DNA of 51,990 nt from CALARM01 sp964431735. Its GTDB lineage: Bacteria; Vulcanimicrobiota; SpSt-956; JAKJGF01. Position numbers and translations under genes: made by a program. A model generated the notes under the pieces. It was not told where the DNA came from. It worked only from the letters and a program-made list of their open reading frames with translations, and searched no databases. Position 1 is the first letter of the stretch. Every line of letters begins with the position of its first letter. Shown here in pieces: positions 1 to 8,133 of the stretch. The stretch spans positions 1 through 51,990 of the forward strand of contig CAYSLJ010000028.1 of the NCBI GenBank assembly GCA_964431735.1. The letters run 5' to 3'.

Positions 1-1
1 T

Positions 2-31
2 CTCCCTCTAAGCCTTCAGCTATAGAGGGAG
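2..31. terminator. 9-bp hairpin, possible terminator
   Basis: Bases 2-10 (CTCCCTCTA) and 23-31 (TAGAGGGAG) are a perfect inverted repeat around a 12-base loop. The position, beyond the 3' end of the minus-strand phosphatase gene, suits a terminator or an intergenic repeat end. There is no long T-run on either side, so rho-independent termination is not proven. Bases 32-228 hold no gene I can support. Confidence 0.35.
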
Positions 32-228
32 TATTCTGCGGTCTTTAGGATAAAAAATCACCTCTTAATTAAAAATATTACATGTACCACTATAACGCTA
101 TGGTAGATTTAAAATATATTATAAGTATAGTTAATAATAAAAGTACTGCAAGATTTAATTTTAAAGAAAGGGGAGGTGGTAAATCTGAGAATTTCTTTTC
201 AATAAATTATGAAGGAATCAAGTTGAAA

Positions 229-768
229 TTAAAGTAGACGTAAAATCTCCTGTTTATGTTTCATCCAATTGATTATATATTCTTCCTGTATTTTCATTTC
301 AGGAGCCTTTCTTCCATTTGACTTTGGGCATTCCTTCCATAGATCTCTCAACCGGCTAATTGCCGCCTCTCCCGGATAACCATGTTCAGCAAGCCAGCAC
401 CCCACAATTACACCGGTTCTCCCGACACCACCCCAGCAATGAAGATAAACAATCGCACCAGTTTCAATATATTTTTTTATGCTATCCAATATCTCTATAG
501 TTTGATTTTCTGAAGAAGGAACCGAGAAATCTGGAATCGGGAAATTAAGATGCCTGATATTTAAAGAAGCATATGGCTTTAAAAGATAATCATAAGGTTT
601 GAGCTTATCATTTTTCGTAGTTAAATCTATAAAGGTTCGAACTCCGGCAGTAATCAGAGCTTTTATTTTATAAATAGAACTTTCTTCATCTAAATCTCTC
701 GGATATTCTCCCGCTAAAAATTTATCTGAAATAATGTAATAGCTATTTTTTATAGGCTTTAGACTCAT
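229..768 (-). CDS. Dual-specificity / tyrosine protein phosphatase
   Basis: A 179-residue cytoplasmic protein with the cysteine phosphatase signature HCWGGVGRTG at residues 110-119. C111 is the expected nucleophile and R117 the phosphate-binding arginine. The aspartate in PIPDF (about residue 80) is placed as the general acid. The length equals one compact catalytic domain with no extra domain. The family removes phosphate from Tyr, Ser/Thr or non-protein substrates such as phosphoinositides; the substrate cannot be read here. It is the last gene of a loose minus-strand group and no partner kinase is adjacent. The start ATG follows a modest purine-rich stretch. Fold and catalytic residues are clear, the biological target is not. 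Confidence 0.88.
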   Translation of the reverse strand: MSLKPIKNSYYIISDKFLAGEYPRDLDEESSIYKIKALITAGVRTFIDLTTKNDKLKPYDYLLKPYASLNIRHLNFPIPDFSVPSSENQTIEILDSIKKYIETGAIVYLHCWGGVGRTGVIVGCWLAEHGYPGEAAISRLRDLWKECPKSNGRKAPEMKIQEEYIINWMKHKQEILRLL

Positions 769-889
769 TTTTATCGCTCCTGGATGTTATTATATTATGT
801 GCTCACTAATTTTTTTATATAGATAAAGTAATTTTATTAATATTCGGCTTCATCACTTAATTCACTGAGTATGTCATAAACTCCTTTTG

Positions 890-1270
890 TTAACTCACCA
901 ATAGTTTTATTATATTGACATCAATAGTGTATGCCGTAATTGCTCCGATGATATATGCAATCAAATCCAGTGGATCAAAAACAGCTCCTATAATTAACTC
1001 TGCAAATATGTTTCCTCCAAGTCCTAAAGTACTTATAAGATTTAAATACTGTAAGAATTCCGTAGTAAAAGCCAGAAGAAGGATGAAAATTGTTAATTTT
1101 ACAGAGTGAAAATTATAAAAGCTTTTAATGAAAAAATATATTAATAAAATAATAACTATATCTCCTACAAATCCTCTAATAAACTGATTTTTCGCAAATA
1201 ATTTAACTATTAATACGCAGGATATAAAACATATAACTGTTATAGCAACATAAATTAAACGTCTTTTCAA
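890..1270 (-). CDS. DUF2809-like small integral membrane protein
   Basis: A 126-residue very hydrophobic protein with four or five predicted membrane helices: one near residues 5-25, one near 32-50, one near 57-75 and one or two from about 85 to 120. The composition, the length and the motif TEFLQ in the third helix (about residues 70-74) followed by a conserved-looking DPLDLIAYIIG segment match the DUF2809 family, whose function is not known. It is a single gene with non-coding DNA on both sides. I infer the family from pattern recognition rather than an alignment. Confidence 0.65.
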   Translation of the reverse strand: MKRRLIYVAITVICFISCVLIVKLFAKNQFIRGFVGDIVIILLIYFFIKSFYNFHSVKLTIFILLLAFTTEFLQYLNLISTLGLGGNIFAELIIGAVFDPLDLIAYIIGAITAYTIDVNIIKLLVS

Positions 1271-1392
1271 GACTTTTCCCCTTTTCGTGTTCTCCTGCAG
1301 TTATCATAGCTGCTACTGCAGCATGTTCTGCACATAGGCCTATATTACAAGTATTATCCCTGCATTTTTAAATAATTTTCTGTAGAATCTTT

Positions 1393-2147
1393 CTAGAGAC
1401 AATTTAAAAAATTTCTTACATCCATCGGCCTTTTGAAATAATGACGTAAATCCTTCAAAACCAGATTACCTTTCCTCATTTTATGGAGAAAATTTCCCAA
1501 TTTTTTCAGCTTTCTTTTTTCAATATATTCAGCATAAAGCTTTCCCTGAATTCCGGCAGGTAAAATATCGTAAGAATATTTTATCTTTAATTCGGTTAAT
1601 ATCTGCTCATTATATTTCAAAATCAGGTTAAAAAGTTCCATAAGATCCTTCTCTCCTGTAGAAAGCAGTTTTTTAAATAAAGTTCATACCATGGCTTTTT
1701 ATAATTCTCCCTGAGATATATTTCACCTGACATAGTTCCATTAATTACCATTTCTTTCTGAAAAAGCAGAGGAATACCTGGTTCAAAAAATCCGTGTACA
1801 AGTATGACTTCAGGTAGTTCAATAAAATTCACAAAATTATCCATAAAAGCAATTGCATCCGGATAATCTTTTTCCCCTATCTGACTGCGGGTAATTTGCT
1901 GCGATAGAGCTGCCTTTGTTTTCCCATGAAACGATCTTATATGTTTTCTTTCATGATTTCCTTTAATTACTCTTGCTCCGGTTTTATGTCTAAAAAAATT
2001 CAGAATCTCAGGTGAAGCAGGACCTCTATCGACTATATCGCCAAGAGCTATTATTTTATCTTCTTTTGTGAGACCTGAAACCTCTAAAAGTGCCTGAAAT
2101 TCTTTATAACATCCGTGAATATCACCAATTACAAGTTGTTTTTTCAT
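1393..2147 (-). pseudogene. Metallophosphoesterase (Ser/Thr phosphatase type), broken by internal deletion or frameshift
   Basis: The upstream reading frame (2147 to 1623, 174 residues) has the calcineurin-like motifs GDIHG, GDIVDRG and GNHE, then a histidine in HGFFEPG, and stops soon after KPWYELY. A second frame (1641 to 1393, 82 residues) overlaps its end by 19 bases and looks like the C-terminal tail of the same kind of protein (basic, helical, ending in a KRPMDVRNFL segment). In related phosphatases the first segment is followed by a GH-x-N/D metal motif and a YGIDTG-type loop; neither is present in either frame. I infer loss of that part plus a frame change, so the enzyme is probably inactive. 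The alternative is two small separate genes, or a sequencing error plus a divergent end. Confidence 0.6.
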
Positions 2148-2255
2148 TTTCTCTTATTTAATTAATTTTCTCATGTTAAGATATCCGATTTTATTAGTTT
2201 AATTCTACCGAAAATATATCCGATTAAATATTAATAATATAACGATAAATAGCTA

Positions 2256-3374
2256 TTATAACTCTGTACCTTCAGAAAGGATTTTCAGATATTCAAAATA
2301 TTTAAATTGATTTTTTCTTTTTCTATCAAGCTGTTCTTCTTTAAGTATGCCTGCAGCTTTTAAATTTTTTATAATAGCAGAAGCAGTTGTATGGGAAACA
2401 TTATATTTTTCCTGTATATTTTCTATAGAAACAAAAGGAGTAGAAAACAAATCTTCAAAAAGTAACAGGGCAGTAGCAGACACTTTCTTTCCTTTTATCA
2501 ACAGTTTTCTGTGCCTCTCTCGTAAATCTATTATGTCTTTTGCTGTTTTTAATGCAGAAGTAGAAGTTTCTATAATACCTTTAAGAAAAAAAGTGATCCA
2601 TTGTTCAAAATCTCCCCGGCTGCTGACAAGGTATAATCTATCATAATATTCCTGCCGGTACTTTTTGAAATAGTAACTGAGATAAAGCAGAGGTTCATCT
2701 ATAATGTTTCTCCATAGAAGATACAGTGTTATCAGCAGCCTTCCTATTCTTCCGTTTCCATCCAGGAAGGGGTGAATAGCTTCAAACTGATAATGAATTA
2801 AAGCACACTTTATCAATGGGTGATGTGTATTTTCTTCATTCACGTATTTTTCAAAATCAAATAAGAGCTCTTTAAGATGATCGGGAGGAGGCGGAACATA
2901 CCCCGGAGCACCTCCAATTATAACGGGAGCGGTTCTGAATTCTCCCGGATTTTTATTTTCCCCCTCTGCTCCTTCCAGTAGAATCTTATGCATCTCTCTT
3001 ATCAATCTCAAGCACATTGGTAATTCATTTAATCTTTTTTTTCCATATTTCAAAGCTTCCATATAATTAAAAACAGGAATAACTTCTTTATTTCCGGCAG
3101 AAATTCTATTAAATATGAAAACATCTTCCATAGTTGCTCTTGTGCCTTCAATTTGTGAACTTAAAAGAGCTTCCTTCTGTATATATGCTCCAATAAAATT
3201 TTCATAATCAGGTAAAGCATAGCCCAGACTATCCAGTCTGAGCAGAGAATTATTTGCCTTTTCCAGTAACTCCATCATTTCTTTTTCTATTTTCACGGGA
3301 GGTTTTGGAGGTAATGGATTGGGAACAAAAGCATTATGACCTGTCAGCAGCTTAACATATCTCCCACTGTTCAT
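2256..3374 (-). CDS. Fic family protein adenylyltransferase
   Basis: A 372-residue Fic/DOC protein. The active-site motif HPFLDGNGRIGR lies at residues 201-212, with H201 the catalytic base and the DGNGR segment binding the nucleotide. The N-terminal region carries the auto-inhibitory helix motif SSQIEGT (residues 72-78), so it belongs to the self-inhibited class that transfers AMP to target protein hydroxyls. The C-terminal 80 residues read as a winged helix-turn-helix (around IQEKYNVSHTTASAIIKNL), which would let the protein bind DNA. A strong AAGGAGGG site sits 6 bases before the ATG. A palindrome and a second imperfect copy of it lie directly upstream, which suggests autoregulation. It looks complete. 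The target protein is unknown. Confidence 0.9.
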   Translation of the reverse strand: MNSGRYVKLLTGHNAFVPNPLPPKPPVKIEKEMMELLEKANNSLLRLDSLGYALPDYENFIGAYIQKEALLSSQIEGTRATMEDVFIFNRISAGNKEVIPVFNYMEALKYGKKRLNELPMCLRLIREMHKILLEGAEGENKNPGEFRTAPVIIGGAPGYVPPPPDHLKELLFDFEKYVNEENTHHPLIKCALIHYQFEAIHPFLDGNGRIGRLLITLYLLWRNIIDEPLLYLSYYFKKYRQEYYDRLYLVSSRGDFEQWITFFLKGIIETSTSALKTAKDIIDLRERHRKLLIKGKKVSATALLLFEDLFSTPFVSIENIQEKYNVSHTTASAIIKNLKAAGILKEEQLDRKRKNQFKYFEYLKILSEGTEL

Positions 3375-3387
3375 TGACTTTCCCTCC

Positions 3388-3454
3388 TTAATGCAACTTA
3401 ACTTTAATTATACATTAAAAATATAAATTAATGCAAGTTAACTTGCATTAATTT
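3388..3454. promoter_or_regulatory. Palindromic operator pair upstream of fic
   Basis: Bases 3425-3454 form a perfect 30-base palindrome centred on GTTAAC, with half-site TTAATGCAA. Forty bases closer to the gene, 3388-3411 is a second copy that matches the palindrome core at 20 of 24 positions. The pair covers the region where the fic promoter should lie. Since Fic here ends in a winged helix, self-repression is a natural reading, but that is inference. Confidence 0.55.
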
Positions 3455-3479
3455 TAGTTATTTAGAGGTGATCCAGGGT

Positions 3480-3602
3480 TCATAGTTTTTGTGCAGTTTT
3501 TGAAAAAGTATATGTAACCTCTATAATTTCAATATCCCATGGCCCTCATATTTTCATCCACTTCTTCAGTACAGTGCAGGTATCCAGAACGGCTCTGATC
3601 AT
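3480..3602 (-). pseudogene. Remnant of PIN-domain toxin, partner of the Phd antitoxin
   Basis: The ATG at 3602 overlaps the antitoxin stop codon (TAATG), the usual coupling of toxin to antitoxin. The frame opens MIRAVLDT, the characteristic first strand and first acidic residue of PIN ribonucleases, then ends at codon 19. A neighbouring frame continues with EEVDENMRAMGY and a further one with IEIIEVTYTFSKTA before stopping. The original protein of about 140 residues has therefore lost most of its body and changed frame at least twice. No active PIN domain remains. Confidence 0.55.
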
Positions 3603-3871
3603 TATTTATTCTTCCTCACTTCTTTAATTGTTTCCCTTATATCATTCTGAATATCTTCTTCTGTTATATTAGAATTACTCTGAGCTTTATCCAGTAAATT
3701 AAGAAAGCCTTTTTTCTTTAATTCCTGTTCTTCCAGAAATGATACAGGAACAATAGCAACTAGAGGCTTACCATTTCGTTCAATAATATAACTGTCACTT
3801 CTTATACTTACTTCATTCATAATTTGCCCCAGGTTTTGCCTTGCTTTCATAGCACTTATTGTTTTAAGCAT
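3602..3871 (-). CDS. Phd/YefM-type antitoxin
   Basis: An 89-residue protein of the Phd/YefM family. The N-terminal 55 residues have the family pattern: a short strand, the ARQNLGQIMNEV helix, then YIIERNGKPLVAIVPV, which forms the DNA-binding dimer core. The C-terminal 30 residues are charged and helical and would wrap the toxin. The stop codon overlaps the start of a decayed PIN-toxin reading frame, so this antitoxin is now an orphan. A-rich inverted repeats just upstream could be its operator. Confidence 0.85.
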   Translation of the reverse strand: MLKTISAMKARQNLGQIMNEVSIRSDSYIIERNGKPLVAIVPVSFLEEQELKKKGFLNLLDKAQSNSNITEEDIQNDIRETIKEVRKNK

Positions 3872-3900
3872 CTTAATTACCCTCCCAATATAATCATATT

Positions 3901-3922
3901 AATTATATCAATCAATATAATT
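3901..3922. promoter_or_regulatory. Inverted repeat, candidate Phd operator
   Basis: AATTATAT (3901-3908) and ATATAATT (3915-3922) are perfect 8-base arms around a 6-base spacer, 30 bases upstream of the antitoxin start. Phd-family antitoxins repress their own operon through such short palindromes. The AT-rich background makes chance symmetry possible. Confidence 0.4.
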
Positions 3923-4219
3923 ATATCATATTTCAAAGATAAAAAAAATATTTTTCTGAATTACTGAACGAAACAGAGATGTGGAAATAAATTACCCATT
4001 CATATCTGGTATTTCGGGGGAAGTAGGACAAATGTTACGTAGTAATCAAAGTAACTTTAGTGATCGAATAGATAGGTCTCTAATTATAATCTATCTTTCC
4101 TGAATTATAGGGTGAAAAATGCTATTTCACTAATAAAGATACTTGACCATCCTATAGTAGTTTTATATACTTGTTAATAAATTGTTCATAACTTTATAAA
4201 TTGAGAAAGGATTATATTC
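3923..4219. other. Intergenic region between divergent genes
   Basis: This stretch separates the minus-strand antitoxin from the plus-strand 701-residue gene. A frame of about 45 codons on the plus strand (about 3967-4102) is open but has no good start, ribosome site or recognisable motif, so I do not call it a gene. GAGAAAGGA at 4202-4210 is the ribosome site of the next gene. I see no repeat or clear promoter. Confidence 0.5.
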
Positions 4220-6325
4220 ATGCAAAAATATAAATATGCTCTTGATTTAGAAGAGAATATTTATTCCTTAAATTCGGATTTTGATACTTATAAGCTTAGT
4301 ATTGATGAAATAAAAAAATTATATTCTGAGCCTATATCAGATAAAGATAGTAAATATATCGATAGAAAAATTGTCTACGACCATACGTATATTTATCTAA
4401 CACCAGGAGAGTTTATTGAACAGTATAAATTACATAATAATCAAACGATAGAGCTTTATGAAGATATAGGAAAAATTAAGATTAAAGATATTACTTCAGA
4501 AAATATTAAAGATATTTCTTTTATACTCCACCGTATATTGAAAATAAAATCACAAGAAGAAGCAGATGTTCATGGTTATGAAATGCCAATTAGTAATTCC
4601 TGGCAATACATTCCTTTCAACCAGAAAATGAATTTTAATATTGGAAATGTTTTGAATAGACAAAATAAATCTATGGATACAGAAAAAAAATTAAATAATT
4701 ATATGTCTATTAATATCCAAGATACACTTTCTTTATCCGATGCGGCTACAAATATTTTAAATCAAAATCTGGGAAAGAGTAAGACTGTAAACAATTTAAA
4801 TGAGAAAGAAGATAATTTTTTGGTAGATACTGTAGATCTCCAATCTGCTGATAATTTTAAAAACCTCTATACTCATTCAAAGCAAATTTGTCAAAATAAT
4901 ACAGTAGAAGAATCAAAACCACAGCCTGAAGTTATTGATTTAAAAAAACTGGAATATAAAACTTTCAAATATGATGATGTAAAAGACATATTGGTGCCCA
5001 AAGATATGAGAGAGGGAAATAAAAATATATCATACAAGTTTAGCAGACAGATTGTTAATTATTTTAACACTATTGAAAAACCTGACAAGAATAAAGAGGT
5101 TCCACCAAATCCGTTGCCAGAATTGGCTACAAAACAAATTACCGGTAATATTTTAGGTTCCAATAGTAATATTGACTGCTTAATTCAAGACAATCATCCA
5201 GAAAAAATACTGGGAAATGGTGTGGGGATTATCGGAGAACATACAATTTCTAAAGGAAATAATCTCCTTACTTCTTATCATGAAAATTGTGTAAGTGAAG
5301 ATAAGACTACAGATAAAGATAGGAATATAGTTTATAACTTTAATGCTAAAAAGGATGGAACTGAAATAACTTTTAACCGAACAAACTTTTCAGTAGATAA
5401 AGACAGTGGTGTTAAAGCCGGTGCATCAGTTGTAGGAGAAAAATTTAAAGAAGGTAATACGGGCGGGATTATGAAAAATGGATATATATTCACTAAAGAT
5501 AAGGACGGAAATATAATTCAAGTAGAAAGTAAAGATAAAATTATTCAAAATAAGAATGACACAGTAACGGTAAAACTTAATAAAGATGAAATTTTTTCTT
5601 TTACTGCACCGGAGTCTTTGAAAGAGAAAAATATTTTTGCTTCAGCTATGGAATTTTATAATAATGAAGAAGTAACTCTTGATATTCGCTCAGTATCGGA
5701 ACAACTTTCTAACACAGAGAGATGTGGAGAAATAAAGTATCTTCCTTTAACGGATCCAAAAACCCAATTAAGTAATTTAGACGACAAAGGTAATCCAAAA
5801 CAAGTTTCAGGAGTTTTCCAGAATCCGAATTATGAAATTACCGGACATATTACAGCAGGGAATAAAGATAATGTCGATTCAAGCAGTATTATAATGATTC
5901 CACCCTTTAAACCGGAATTAGATAAAAAAGCCTCACAAACCTTATTTTCAGTAAAACAATTAAAACCTCCTGATACTGAATCTGTAGAAGCAGTAGCAGA
6001 TAAAGATGGAATAAAAAACAAAGGTTGTTTTTCACAAAATTTTCATTATAAATTAAAAATAGATAATTATAACTCAGATAAACAATATGCAGTAATTCTG
6101 ATTCCCGGAGGAGGAGAGATTGGATATCAAACTCAGGATGGATTTATAAAAGTTTCTCACCCTAGTAAAACCAATAATAACCCTAATCAAGCAATTATTA
6201 TTCCCACAACACCTGTAAATAAAGAAACTGGGGAAATAGAATTCGATTATTTTATAGCCGGCGGTTCTTCTACCCCTGTTTATGCAAAAGTGATAGAGGC
6301 AGATACTCTGTCGGGAACTCAGTAA
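4220..6325 (+). CDS. Unrecognised 701-residue Asn/Lys-rich protein
   Basis: I do not recognise this protein. It has no signal peptide and no membrane helix. The first 110 residues look globular and helical. Residues about 150-300 are rich in Asn, Lys and Asp with little hydrophobic patterning and are probably a flexible linker. Residues about 340-560 alternate short strands and turns. The last 100 residues look like a compact beta domain with IPGGGEIGYQTQDGFIKV and a C-terminal FIAGGSSTPVYAKV stretch. The ATG has a good GAGAAAGGA site 9 bases upstream. A WG-repeat gene follows 40 bases later on the same strand, so the two may be co-transcribed. It could be a structural or surface-associated protein, but nothing in the sequence shows a function. 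Confidence 0.75.
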   Translation: MQKYKYALDLEENIYSLNSDFDTYKLSIDEIKKLYSEPISDKDSKYIDRKIVYDHTYIYLTPGEFIEQYKLHNNQTIELYEDIGKIKIKDITSENIKDISFILHRILKIKSQEEADVHGYEMPISNSWQYIPFNQKMNFNIGNVLNRQNKSMDTEKKLNNYMSINIQDTLSLSDAATNILNQNLGKSKTVNNLNEKEDNFLVDTVDLQSADNFKNLYTHSKQICQNNTVEESKPQPEVIDLKKLEYKTFKYDDVKDILVPKDMREGNKNISYKFSRQIVNYFNTIEKPDKNKEVPPNPLPELATKQITGNILGSNSNIDCLIQDNHPEKILGNGVGIIGEHTISKGNNLLTSYHENCVSEDKTTDKDRNIVYNFNAKKDGTEITFNRTNFSVDKDSGVKAGASVVGEKFKEGNTGGIMKNGYIFTKDKDGNIIQVESKDKIIQNKNDTVTVKLNKDEIFSFTAPESLKEKNIFASAMEFYNNEEVTLDIRSVSEQLSNTERCGEIKYLPLTDPKTQLSNLDDKGNPKQVSGVFQNPNYEITGHITAGNKDNVDSSSIIMIPPFKPELDKKASQTLFSVKQLKPPDTESVEAVADKDGIKNKGCFSQNFHYKLKIDNYNSDKQYAVILIPGGGEIGYQTQDGFIKVSHPSKTNNNPNQAIIIPTTPVNKETGEIEFDYFIAGGSSTPVYAKVIEADTLSGTQ

Positions 6326-6364
6326 ATTAGCTAATTCAACTTTATATCATTTAAAAATAGGAGG

Positions 6365-7612
6365 TTGAAAATTATATTTTACAGAAAATCCATAATAATA
6401 AAAATTATAATAATATTGATGTTACTTTTTAATGCTTATCCGGCTTTTTCAAATTTAAAATATGGTTATATAGATAAGGCCGGAAAATATATTATAGAAC
6501 CTAAATTTGATGAGGCATGGTATTTTACAGAAGGACTGGCAGCAGTAGAAGTAAATCATAAATATGGTTATATAGATAAGACCGGAAGGTTTATTATAAA
6601 ACCTAAATTTGAAGCAGCAGAACCTTTTTCTGAGGAATTAGCCTGTGTAGGACTAGATGACAAATATGGTTATATAGATAAGACCGGAAAGTTTATACTA
6701 CAACCTGAATTTAATGGTGCCCAGAGTTTTTCGGAAGGGCTGGCTGTTGCACAGAAAGGTGAGGAATATGGTTATATAGATAAAACAGGAAGGTTTGTTA
6801 TACATCTTGAATTTGATGATGCCTGTCCTTTTTCACAGGGATTTGCTTATGTAGGAGGAGGATTTAACTGGGGATATATAGATAAAGCAGGAAAGGTTAT
6901 TGTGCCACTACAACCTTATGTCAGTTTTAGAAGTAATGATACGGACGGTTATCTCTGGTTTTCAGAAGATTTAGCTTACATAGATATTGATAATAAATAT
7001 GGTTATATAGATAAAACAGGTAATATTGTTATAGCTCTTCAGTTTGATCATGCTAATGATTTTTCAGAAGGATTGGCTGTAGTAAAATTAAACGGTAAAT
7101 ATGGAGCTATAGATAAAACAGGAAAATTTATTATAGAAGAAAAATTTGATGGAATGGGTAGTTTTTCAGAAGGCTTATCCTGTGTTCAGGTAGACGATAA
7201 ATGGGGTTATATAGATAAAACAGGAAAGATGATTATAGAACCCAAATTTGATGAGGCATGGTGCTTTAGGGAAGGCTTAGCACGGATAATGGAATATGAT
7301 GAATATGGTTATATAGATAAAACAGGAAAGAGTGTAATAGAACCTAAATTTGATGGTGCAGAAGATTTTTCTGAAGGTTTAGCTAAGGTATGTATAGAGC
7401 AAAAATATGGTTATATAAATAAAACAGGAAGAATTTTAATAGAACCTAAATTTGATGGTGCAGAAGATTTTTCTGAAGGTTGGGCTAAAATAACATTGGA
7501 GGGTAAAGTTGGTTATATAGATAAGACAGGAAAGGTTATAATAGAACCCAAGTTTCACTGGATATCGGTTTTTTCGGAAGGCCTGGCCTGTGTATCTATC
7601 ATAACTCAATAA
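6365..7612 (+). CDS. Exported WG-repeat protein, 11 repeats
   Basis: A 415-residue protein made of an N-terminal hydrophobic signal segment (about residues 10-30, ending NAYPAFS) and eleven copies of a 33-43 residue WG repeat. The repeat consensus is YGYIDKTGKFIIEPKFDGA followed by FSEGLA and a variable strand. Such repeats stack as beta hairpins; in other bacteria WG proteins are secreted or periplasmic and are thought to bind other proteins or cell-wall material. The fifth repeat is longer because of an insertion near VPLQPYVSF. The start is odd: the first in-frame start is TTG at 6365, directly abutting the AGGAGG at 6359-6364 with no spacer. A well-spaced start would be the rare ATT at 6371. 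It is probably co-transcribed with the preceding gene. Confidence 0.88.
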   Translation: MKIIFYRKSIIIKIIIILMLLFNAYPAFSNLKYGYIDKAGKYIIEPKFDEAWYFTEGLAAVEVNHKYGYIDKTGRFIIKPKFEAAEPFSEELACVGLDDKYGYIDKTGKFILQPEFNGAQSFSEGLAVAQKGEEYGYIDKTGRFVIHLEFDDACPFSQGFAYVGGGFNWGYIDKAGKVIVPLQPYVSFRSNDTDGYLWFSEDLAYIDIDNKYGYIDKTGNIVIALQFDHANDFSEGLAVVKLNGKYGAIDKTGKFIIEEKFDGMGSFSEGLSCVQVDDKWGYIDKTGKMIIEPKFDEAWCFREGLARIMEYDEYGYIDKTGKSVIEPKFDGAEDFSEGLAKVCIEQKYGYINKTGRILIEPKFDGAEDFSEGWAKITLEGKVGYIDKTGKVIIEPKFHWISVFSEGLACVSIITQ

Positions 7613-8133
7613 TGTCAATACTTCTTTTAATAGAGAATATTTATCCTTTTGATGGATTCTACCCTACATGCGGAGTCAGGTTCGGCTATACTATAACTTT
7701 TATTGCAGGAGATATCCAGGGGACGCAGCAATCCGTTATAGCCGGCAGCCGCCCCGGAGCGAGCTTGTGACGCGGCCACAAACTTCGCGACCTGTCCCCA
7801 AAACCGATCATGAATGGCTCAGAAGTTTAAAATGGAGTTTGACTATACCAATTCCCGTGCAAAGACTGCCAAAGAAGAAGCTTTAAAAGCTCCTGGTAAA
7901 TAATCAACCCTGTAAGTAGGCTGAAGATGGCTGGCAGAGGACGAAAGAGACCGGTGGAAATTCAGGAATTCCACATGAATACATAAAATACAATGATTCA
8001 ATATTAACAATATTTATATTTGTATTATTTTTCTATAGGAATATACCTGTAAATAATCCATCAGTGAAGGAAATTTTAGTATAAGTGTTGAAGAAATCAT
8101 TGTAAATAGGGAATTATAGGAAGGATTTAGATA
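7613..8133. other. GC-richer intergenic patch with short open frame
   Basis: About 520 bases without a convincing long gene. Bases about 7660-7980 are visibly richer in G and C than both sides, which suggests a separate origin or a structured RNA. A short plus-strand frame at 7814-7903 encodes 29 residues starting MAQKFKMEFDY, with no clear ribosome site. Another short frame begins at ATG 7927 (MAGRGRKRPVEIQEF). They may be fragments of one decayed gene. Bases 7984-8133 are AT-rich and carry the ribosome site of the next gene (AGGAAGG at 8119-8125). Confidence 0.5.
7683..7744 (+). ncRNA. Candidate structured RNA, nested stems
   Basis: CGGCTATA (7683-7690) pairs perfectly with TATAGCCG (7737-7744). 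Inside it ATTGC (7702-7706) pairs with GCAAT (7728-7732), and inside that GGA GATA TCC (7708-7717) forms a small hairpin, followed by GGGGACGCA. The nested pairing and GC-rich setting point to a folded RNA, perhaps a leader upstream of the Sm-like gene pair 390 bases away. The GGGACGCA string recalls part of the GEMM c-di-GMP riboswitch, but the rest of that consensus is not present, so I do not assign a class. Either strand could be the transcript. Confidence 0.28.

Noticed and set aside
150..234. Small open frame before the phosphatase 3' end with AAGGGGAGG
   Set aside because: No start codon at a good distance and no recognisable sequence.
7700..7735. GEMM (c-di-GMP-I) riboswitch
   Set aside because: Only GGGGACGCA resembles the consensus; the GNRA loop and the second conserved helix are not visible.
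7668..7886. 72-codon open frame in the GC-richer patch
   Set aside because: No ribosome site and a composition rich in Arg and Pro in no family pattern; it overlaps the candidate RNA stems.
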